A stretch of DNA of 64,000 bases from Lachnospiraceae bacterium (GTDB taxonomy: Bacteria > Bacillota > Clostridia > Lachnospirales > Lachnospiraceae), in NCBI GenBank assembly GCA_017436305.1, contig JAFSDJ010000043.1, positions 19,035-83,034 on the forward strand, read 5' to 3'. The notes below the pieces were generated by a model. The model saw only the letters and a list, made by a program, of their open reading frames with translations, ran no database searches and was not told where the DNA came from. Below are positions 58,835 through 64,000 of the stretch, piece by piece. Every line of letters begins with the position of its first letter. Within the stretch, counting starts at the first letter, position 1. A program made the translations under genes and the position numbers.

Positions 58835-60919
58835 TTACCGGTTTTCTGTGGCTTTGTTTAATTCCTCACGTTCTAATAAATTAACAAATACTTCTACTAC
58901 ATGAGGATCAAACTGCGTACCTGCACATGCTTTTAATTCGTCGATGGCTGCCTGCTCAGGCATAGCGGTATGATAAGGTCGGTTATGTACCATAACATCA
59001 TGAGAATCCACTGCTGAAATAACTCTGGCTAAAAGTGGAATTTCCTCTCCCTTTAGACCGTTTGGATATCCGGTTCCGTCCCATTTTTCATGATGGGATA
59101 AAATACAGTCTGCAATTTCCTCCAGCTCCGGTGAACTTTTGGCAATTCTATAACCTTTTACCGTATGCTCCTGCATAATTTTTCTTTCCTCATCATTTAA
59201 TTTGCCCTTTTTCAATAAAACACTGTGTGGAATGGCTACTTTCCCTATATCATGAAGCACTGCCAAAAGTTCAAGTTTGGCAATGTCCGAATCACTTAAG
59301 CCCATTTCTTTTCCAAGCCTTGCAGCCATTTCTCTTGTTCTTTCCACATGCTCCTCTGTTTCATAATCACTTTCACTTAAAGTCTGCTTTAAGGAATCTA
59401 CCAATGCGCGACTTGCAGAAGTATCTCTGAGCATTTTCTTTTTCCGCATACTGTTTCTGGCATTTTTAAATGCTTTTTCAACAGAAAGACTATCATCTGT
59501 TTTTTCTGCCACACCATATTCCAATGTAATGGGATTATCTTCTAAAACAGTTTCCATTTTATTTCTAATCTTTTCACAGATTTCAATACAATGTTCCTGA
59601 TCAGTATTTTCAAACACCGCTACAATATCGCCACCATCTACCTTGGCAATAAAATGTTCTGCACCAATATACTTTTTCAGTATGGCACCTAAAGCAAGCA
59701 TAACCTGATCCCCATATTCCGTACCATAGCTATCATTTATAACCTGCAAATTATTAATATTGAACACTGCGGTAGTCACAGGCCAGTAGCGGTCATCCTC
59801 CCACTGAGGAATCTGACTGTAAAAGCTTCGCTTATTAAAAAAACCTGTAAGCTTATCGTAAGTAATAGATTGTTCCAATGCATAATATGCTTCCTTTAAG
59901 GAAGTTACATCGTGAAATACAAAACTGTAACCTACCACCTTGCCCTTATCCTGCAAACAATCGTACTTGCAATGAAAAATTCGCTTTCCATGCTTTGTTT
60001 CCATAATATGTTCAAATTCTTTTGCCTCTGAAAGATTATCAATTTCCCTAATACCTGCATATTCCATAAAATGAGCCCTTGTAAGAGGTTTTCCGTTTTG
60101 ATTCTGCCTTGTTTTTAAAGCAGATTCAGGAAACAGCTCCTTCATATGAATCGTATAGTCTGCAAGAATCCCTTCATAGTCGAACAATAAAATAGGTTCT
60201 GCCAAATAGTCTAATATTACCCCACGTGTAATCTCTTTGTTAACTACACTTTGATATTTAAACGTATTAAAGTAGAGCAAACTCCCTAGAAGTACGTAAG
60301 CAAATATGGAAACATCCAGCTTTAACTGAAATAACTCTGCAAAATATACACAGTTTGTAATAACTGCCAGTATCATTCCAAACCATATACAATAATATCT
60401 CTTCCAGTAAATTCGTGGTGCCTGGGCTCCTTTTAATATAAGAAAGAAAACTGCAATAATTACAATTGCTACTACTAAAATTAAATGTCCATGAAATGGT
60501 GCTTTAGGTACAATTCCAAGTATTGTCAGGTCTCCTAAAGAAATATTTCTATATGCAAATGCATCATGATTAAAAGGATTGCTTAATAAGGAAATTCCGT
60601 CTAAAAATATACACACATATAAAATTCCCCAAAGAACCTTGGAAAACTTCTCCTGCCACTCCAAAAACTCTAGCACATAATCTAAAAAAAACAACACTAA
60701 AAAATCCAACATAAAAAAAGATAAGCAGCCGGCTATTTTTACAACAAGCTGATTTTCTACCACAAAGTTAGCACCATAAAAAATTATCATGCAAAAAACT
60801 GCGCCCATCATATGTTCTATTTTCGTGCCTATGCTATTACTTTTTCGTTCTGTTTTTACAATAATCAGTGCGGCAATAAATGCAATTATTGCATACACAC
60901 TAAGAATAATCTCCTGCAC
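58835..60919 (-). CDS. Membrane receptor with PAS, degenerate GGDEF and HD-GYP domains
   Basis: This 694-residue protein starts at a GTG (60919) with weak RBS; a downstream GTG at 60898 is possible. Seven membrane helices (residues of about 5-215) form a 7TM-like sensor, followed by a PAS-type domain (about 235-345). The GGDEF-like domain (about 350-480) has GGDI at 429-432 instead of GGDEF and NINNLQVIND instead of DIDxFKxxND, so cyclase activity is unlikely. The HD-GYP domain (about 520-694) keeps HDIGK (556-560) and HHEKWDGTGYP (609-619), so c-di-GMP phosphodiesterase activity is expected. Confidence 0.92.
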   Translation of the reverse strand: MQEIILSVYAIIAFIAALIIVKTERKSNSIGTKIEHMMGAVFCMIIFYGANFVVENQLVVKIAGCLSFFMLDFLVLFFLDYVLEFLEWQEKFSKVLWGILYVCIFLDGISLLSNPFNHDAFAYRNISLGDLTILGIVPKAPFHGHLILVVAIVIIAVFFLILKGAQAPRIYWKRYYCIWFGMILAVITNCVYFAELFQLKLDVSIFAYVLLGSLLYFNTFKYQSVVNKEITRGVILDYLAEPILLFDYEGILADYTIHMKELFPESALKTRQNQNGKPLTRAHFMEYAGIREIDNLSEAKEFEHIMETKHGKRIFHCKYDCLQDKGKVVGYSFVFHDVTSLKEAYYALEQSITYDKLTGFFNKRSFYSQIPQWEDDRYWPVTTAVFNINNLQVINDSYGTEYGDQVMLALGAILKKYIGAEHFIAKVDGGDIVAVFENTDQEHCIEICEKIRNKMETVLEDNPITLEYGVAEKTDDSLSVEKAFKNARNSMRKKKMLRDTSASRALVDSLKQTLSESDYETEEHVERTREMAARLGKEMGLSDSDIAKLELLAVLHDIGKVAIPHSVLLKKGKLNDEERKIMQEHTVKGYRIAKSSPELEEIADCILSHHEKWDGTGYPNGLKGEEIPLLARVISAVDSHDVMVHNRPYHTAMPEQAAIDELKACAGTQFDPHVVEVFVNLLEREELNKATENR

Positions 60920-60953
60920 TATGGCTTCCCCACTTTTCTACAAACATCTTTTG

Positions 60954-61083
60954 TTACTGTTCACACATGACCGGTAACTATTGATTTCTCCATGGCAATT
61001 CACTTTCTTAAACAGAAACCAACTCCCCAATCATACTATTACATAACCTGACGGCAAATGTCAGACTACTGCATGAACAGTGA
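60954..61083. mobile_element. MITE-like 130-bp element (element 3)
   Basis: Left end TTACTGTTCA (60954-60963), right end TGAACAGTGA (61074-61083), 9/10 complementary. The left end is a 25-bp copy of the dispersed palindrome (TTACTGTTCA, 7 nt, CCGGTAAC) and continues TATTGATTTCTCCATG...AATTCAC, like copies at 25336 and 36323. Contains the hairpin CTGAC-GGCAAAT-GTCAG (61048-61064). Non-coding. It lies between the HD-GYP gene and the trpB2 promoter. Confidence 0.65.
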
Positions 61084-61122
61084 CTTCATTATATCTGATT
61101 TTTCGTAAAAAAGGAAGGAGTA

Positions 61123-61151
61123 TTGACAAAAATTATGCAGTAAACTATAAT
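61123..61151 (+). promoter_or_regulatory. Promoter of trpB2
   Basis: TTGACA (61123-61128), 17 nt, TATAAT (61146-61151): both hexamers match the consensus, about 40 nt before the ATG at 61194. No T-box or tryptophan leader is visible. Confidence 0.8.
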
Positions 61152-61193
61152 AACTTGCAACTAATTACAAATACAATTAAAAGGAGACTAAGT

Positions 61194-62567
61194 ATGTCAG
61201 ACAAACAAATTCCATACAAAATTTATTTGGAAGAATCGGAGCTTCCTAAGGCATGGTACAATCTTCGTGCTGATATGAACAATAAGCCTGCTCCTCTTCT
61301 TAATCCGGAAACCCATAAACCAATGACAGCCTCAGATCTGTCGGGTATTTTTTGCGACGAACTTATAGCCCAGGAGTTAGACGATACTACTCACTATTTT
61401 GATATTCCAAAAGAAATTTTAGACTTTTACAAAATGTATCGTCCTGCTCCGTTAGTGAGAGCTTACTGTTTGGAAGAAAAGCTTCAGACACCGGCTAAAA
61501 TTTATTATAAATTTGAAGGAAATAACACAAGCGGAAGCCATAAATTAAATTCTGCCATTGCTCAGGCATATTACGCAAAAAAGCAGGGCTTAAAGGGTGT
61601 TACTACTGAAACCGGTGCAGGTCAGTGGGGAACTGCCCTTTCTATGGCATGTTCTTATCTGGGCCTTGACTGTAATGTTTATATGGTAAAGGTTTCTTAC
61701 GAACAAAAGCCCTTCCGTCGTGAAGTAATGCGCACATACGGCGCTTCCGTTACCCCATCACCTTCTATGGAAACAGAAGTAGGCCGAAAAATCCTTGCAG
61801 AATACCCCGGAACAACCGGAAGTCTTGGATGCGCTATTTCCGAAGCAGTAGAAAAGGCCGGTTCCAATGAAGGCTACCGCTACGTTCTTGGAAGTGTTTT
61901 AAATCAGGTAATGCTTCATCAATCCGTAATCGGTCTTGAAACGAAAGCAGCTATGGATAAATATGGCATTAAACCTGACATTATTATTGGCTGTGCCGGA
62001 GGTGGCTCTAATTTAGGTGGTTTGATTTCCCCATTTATGGGCGAAAAGCTTCGGGGCGAGGCTGATTACCGCTTTATTGCTGTAGAACCGGCTTCATGCC
62101 CAAGTCTTACCCGCGGTAAATATGCTTATGATTTTTGTGATACCGGAAAGGTTTGTCCTCTTTCCAAAATGTACACTCTTGGAAGCAGCTACATACCAGC
62201 ACCAAATCATGCGGGCGGTCTTCGTTATCATGGCATGAACTCAACATTGTCACAGCTTTACGCAGACGGCTATATGGAAGCAACTACGGTAACTCAGACA
62301 GAGGTATTTAAGGCGGCTACAGAATTTGCCAGGGTAGAAGGAATCCTTCCTGCTCCTGAAAGCTCCCATGCTATTAAGGCGGCCATTGACGAAGCATTAA
62401 AATGCAAGGAAACCGGAGAAGAAAAAACAATTCTCTTTGGTTTAACCGGAACCGGCTACTTTGATATGGTTGCTTATCAAAAGTTTAATGATGGTCAGAT
62501 GGAAAATTATATTCCTACTGACGCAGAAATTCAGGCAAGTCTTGATAAACTTCCTAAAATTGATTAA
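61194..62567 (+). CDS. trpB2: TrpB-like enzyme (TrpB2 family)
   Basis: This 457-residue PLP enzyme starts at the ATG 7 nt after AGGAG; the frame extends to 61080 across the promoter and is rejected there. MSDKQIPYKIYLEESELPKAWYNLRADMNNKPAPLL is the TrpB2 opening. The PLP lysine is in YKFEGNNTSGSHKLNSA, and TETGAGQWGTALSMACSYLGLDCNVYM, IGCAGGGSNLGGLISPF and EGILPAPESSHAIKAAI follow. TrpB2 can make tryptophan from indole and serine and often lacks a partner TrpA. No other trp gene is nearby. It is monocistronic with its own promoter and terminator. Confidence 0.93.
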   Translation: MSDKQIPYKIYLEESELPKAWYNLRADMNNKPAPLLNPETHKPMTASDLSGIFCDELIAQELDDTTHYFDIPKEILDFYKMYRPAPLVRAYCLEEKLQTPAKIYYKFEGNNTSGSHKLNSAIAQAYYAKKQGLKGVTTETGAGQWGTALSMACSYLGLDCNVYMVKVSYEQKPFRREVMRTYGASVTPSPSMETEVGRKILAEYPGTTGSLGCAISEAVEKAGSNEGYRYVLGSVLNQVMLHQSVIGLETKAAMDKYGIKPDIIIGCAGGGSNLGGLISPFMGEKLRGEADYRFIAVEPASCPSLTRGKYAYDFCDTGKVCPLSKMYTLGSSYIPAPNHAGGLRYHGMNSTLSQLYADGYMEATTVTQTEVFKAATEFARVEGILPAPESSHAIKAAIDEALKCKETGEEKTILFGLTGTGYFDMVAYQKFNDGQMENYIPTDAEIQASLDKLPKID

Positions 62568-62604
62568 AAAATATGTGGACAGATATTTCCCTGTCTTATA
62601 CTTT

Positions 62605-62645
62605 AAGTAAGCAGTGGCTAACCAAAACCACTGCTTACTTTATTT
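62605..62645 (+). terminator. Terminator of trpB2
   Basis: AAGTAAGCAGTGG, 10-nt loop, CCACTGCTTACTT: a perfect 13-bp stem followed by TATTTCATTT. It lies between the convergent trpB2 and spoVAD genes; the symmetric stem may serve both. Confidence 0.85.
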
Positions 62646-62668
62646 CATTTATGACTTCCCCTCATACT

Positions 62669-63706
62669 TCAGACAGACTCAATCACAACACAGTGAGCAA
62701 TTCCCGGAACTGTGTTTCCTTCCTGAAAGCTACGCTTGCTAAGAAGTGCCCCTGTTGGCACAAAAAGTACTCTTTTCCAAATGCCTTCTTCAATTTTTTT
62801 CAGAATATATGCAGATAAAGTAACTGCTGCACAGCCGCATCCGGAACCTCCTGCATTAGTATTTTGTGTTTCTGCATCAAAAATTTCCATTCCACAGTCC
62901 ATATGTTCCTTTGAAATATCGGTTCCTTTTGCATACAATAAATCAAGGAGTGCCTCTTTTCCAACACTTCCTAAATCTCCTGTAATGATTTTATCATAAT
63001 CAGATGGCTTTCTCTGAAAATCCTTTAAATTGGTGTAAATGGCATCTGCCGCCGCCGGAGCCATAGCGCAGCCCATATTAAAGCTGTCTTTTAACCCATA
63101 ATCAACAATTTTTCCTGTAGTGATTCCTGTAATTTTGGCCCTTGGCTTATCTCCCGGTGTACTGGACAATACAAATGCCCCACTGCCTGTTACGGTCCAA
63201 CTGGAAGAAAGAGGACGCTGTCCCCCATACTCCAACGGATATCGAAATTCCTTTTCAGCACTGGCAAAATGGCTGGAGGTTGCACAAACTACATTACCTG
63301 CAAATCCGCCTCCGATTGTCATTGCTCCCAGGCTTAAAGATTCTCCACATGTGGAGCAGGCACCAAATAGTCCAAAAAATGGAATTTCAAAGCTTGCTAT
63401 TCCAAAGCAGGTAGCAACTTCCTGCCCCAACAAATCTCCTGCCAGTAAATATCGCATATCTTCTTTTTTCATTCCTGCTTTTCCAATTGCCAGACTGACT
63501 GCTTCTTTTTGCAAAGTGCTTTCTGCCTCTTCCCAGTTAGCTGCACCAAACAGTCCGTCCGTTCCTATCATATCAAAAAGGGCACCTAGTGGTCCTTCCC
63601 CTTCTTTTTTCCCTACCACTGACGCAGATGCCCTTATATAAACCGGCATAGGAAGTTTTATACTTTGGCTTCCCTGTTCAAAAATGGCTGTTTGTAATTC
63701 TTCCAT
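62669..63706 (-). CDS. spoVAD: Stage V sporulation protein AD
   Basis: This 345-residue thiolase-fold protein binds dipicolinic acid during its import into the forespore. The start at 63706 follows AGGAG by 11 nt and gives the usual length; the longer frame from 63766 lacks an RBS. Motifs: VYIRASASVVGKKEGEGPLG, WEEAESTLQKEAVSLAIGKAG, GLFGACSTCGESLSLGAMTI, TSSHFASAEKEFRYPLEYGGQRPLSSSWTVTGSGA, NAGGSGCGCAAVTLSAYIL. In Bacillus it is in spoVAA-AF; here its partner spoVAE is 4.6 kb away and spoVAC is not in the window. Confidence 0.95.
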   Translation of the reverse strand: MEELQTAIFEQGSQSIKLPMPVYIRASASVVGKKEGEGPLGALFDMIGTDGLFGAANWEEAESTLQKEAVSLAIGKAGMKKEDMRYLLAGDLLGQEVATCFGIASFEIPFFGLFGACSTCGESLSLGAMTIGGGFAGNVVCATSSHFASAEKEFRYPLEYGGQRPLSSSWTVTGSGAFVLSSTPGDKPRAKITGITTGKIVDYGLKDSFNMGCAMAPAAADAIYTNLKDFQRKPSDYDKIITGDLGSVGKEALLDLLYAKGTDISKEHMDCGMEIFDAETQNTNAGGSGCGCAAVTLSAYILKKIEEGIWKRVLFVPTGALLSKRSFQEGNTVPGIAHCVVIESV

Positions 63707-63849
63707 ATTTAAACTATCTCCTTTAAGTTTTTTAATAGGATTTCCTAATGAATTAATTTTATTCATTGCAGTGAACTGTTTTATACATTATAATAAAAAC
63801 AGAATTTGTAATTGTAAAACTTCTGGATTTCAGAATTTTGCAAATACTT

Positions 63850-64000
63850 AGCGAATTATGGGTAGTGTCAAGTGACTTATGAAAAAACAGAGCCAAAGAA
63901 AAAGGCTCAATTGAACCATGAAAATTGCAGATATTTAATCTTTCGATGAGTGACGCCACCCTTGACAGCACAACAAAAACTGCTGTAAGGCGGTTGCCGA
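63850..64000. other. Possible end of an insertion sequence or other element (partial)
   Basis: GGTAGTGTCAAGTGACTTATG (first 17 nt of this) near 63859 resembles the terminal inverted repeats of IS256-type elements. It is followed by a GAGCC/GGCTC hairpin and no ORF before the window edge. The identification is by general resemblance only and the transposase, if any, lies outside. The stretch 63767-63850 is AT-rich with the presumptive spoVAD control region, in which I could not place a convincing SigG promoter. Confidence 0.2.

Noticed and set aside
61080-61193. Longer TrpB2 N-terminus starting at 61080
   Set aside because: The frame crosses the consensus promoter at 61123-61151, and the codons before 61194 do not resemble TrpB2.

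Overview
The window is AT-rich chromosomal DNA of an endospore-forming low-G+C Gram-positive, most likely a gut-type Lachnospiraceae. Evidence: AGGAGG-type ribosome binding sites before almost every gene, SpoVAD and SpoVAE homologues, a tRNA without encoded CCA, lipobox lipoproteins, a GerMN lipoprotein, and families (a DUF5716/DUF5717-like pair, a DUF5721-like protein) that I associate with this family. Genus cannot be fixed by eye. There are about 57 protein genes, one tRNA-Gly, no rRNA, no CRISPR array, no prophage and no complete insertion sequence. Most genes are on the minus strand.

Layout. 1-7017: minus-strand operon of three large uncharacterised proteins (alpha-solenoid scaffold, degenerate Hsp70/actin-like protein with TPRs, two-TM coiled-coil protein) and the start of a fourth gene. 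7.1-10.7 kb: CobD-like aminotransferase and a hybrid histidine kinase. 10.8-14.1 kb: SpoIID-like peptidoglycan-binding protein and a YtrA-type GntR/ABC exporter operon. 14.2-18.5 kb: ilvE, folA, thyA and a beta-CASP metallohydrolase. 18.7-23.9 kb: tRNA-Gly, TraX-like protein, a GH3 protein with an odd long leader, and two secreted proteins. 24-28.3 kb: threonine/aspartate-family operon (ACT protein, hom, iPGM-like proposed homoserine kinase, aspartokinase). 28.5-35.1 kb: glyA and housekeeping or repair genes (mutY, sfsA, 5'-nucleotidase). 35.2-36.7 kb: DUF1653 gene whose presumptive 5' leader is a four-copy 69-bp hairpin array, next to a MITE-like element. 36.9-46.4 kb: ptsI, holA, comEC, GerMN lipoprotein, two-component pair, comEA. 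46.5-55.2 kb: arginine biosynthesis (argC-GNAT-argJ-argB-argD facing argG), with a cluster of ArgR-like boxes between argC and argG. 55.4-64 kb: LytTR regulator, DegV, spoVAE, ridA, an HD-GYP receptor, trpB2 and spoVAD.

The main unexplained layer is intergenic. A dispersed family of about 26-bp imperfect palindromes (TTACTGTTCA, 8 nt, CCAGTAAC) occurs between at least six pairs of genes. It also forms the ends of two larger 130-131 bp elements, and a third, 161-bp element has related ends. Separately, two genes (GH3 and DUF1653) sit behind strong-looking promoters and roughly 290-340 nt leaders filled with repeated motifs or hairpins. These, with the uncharacterised 1-7017 operon, are the best candidates for undescribed biology.
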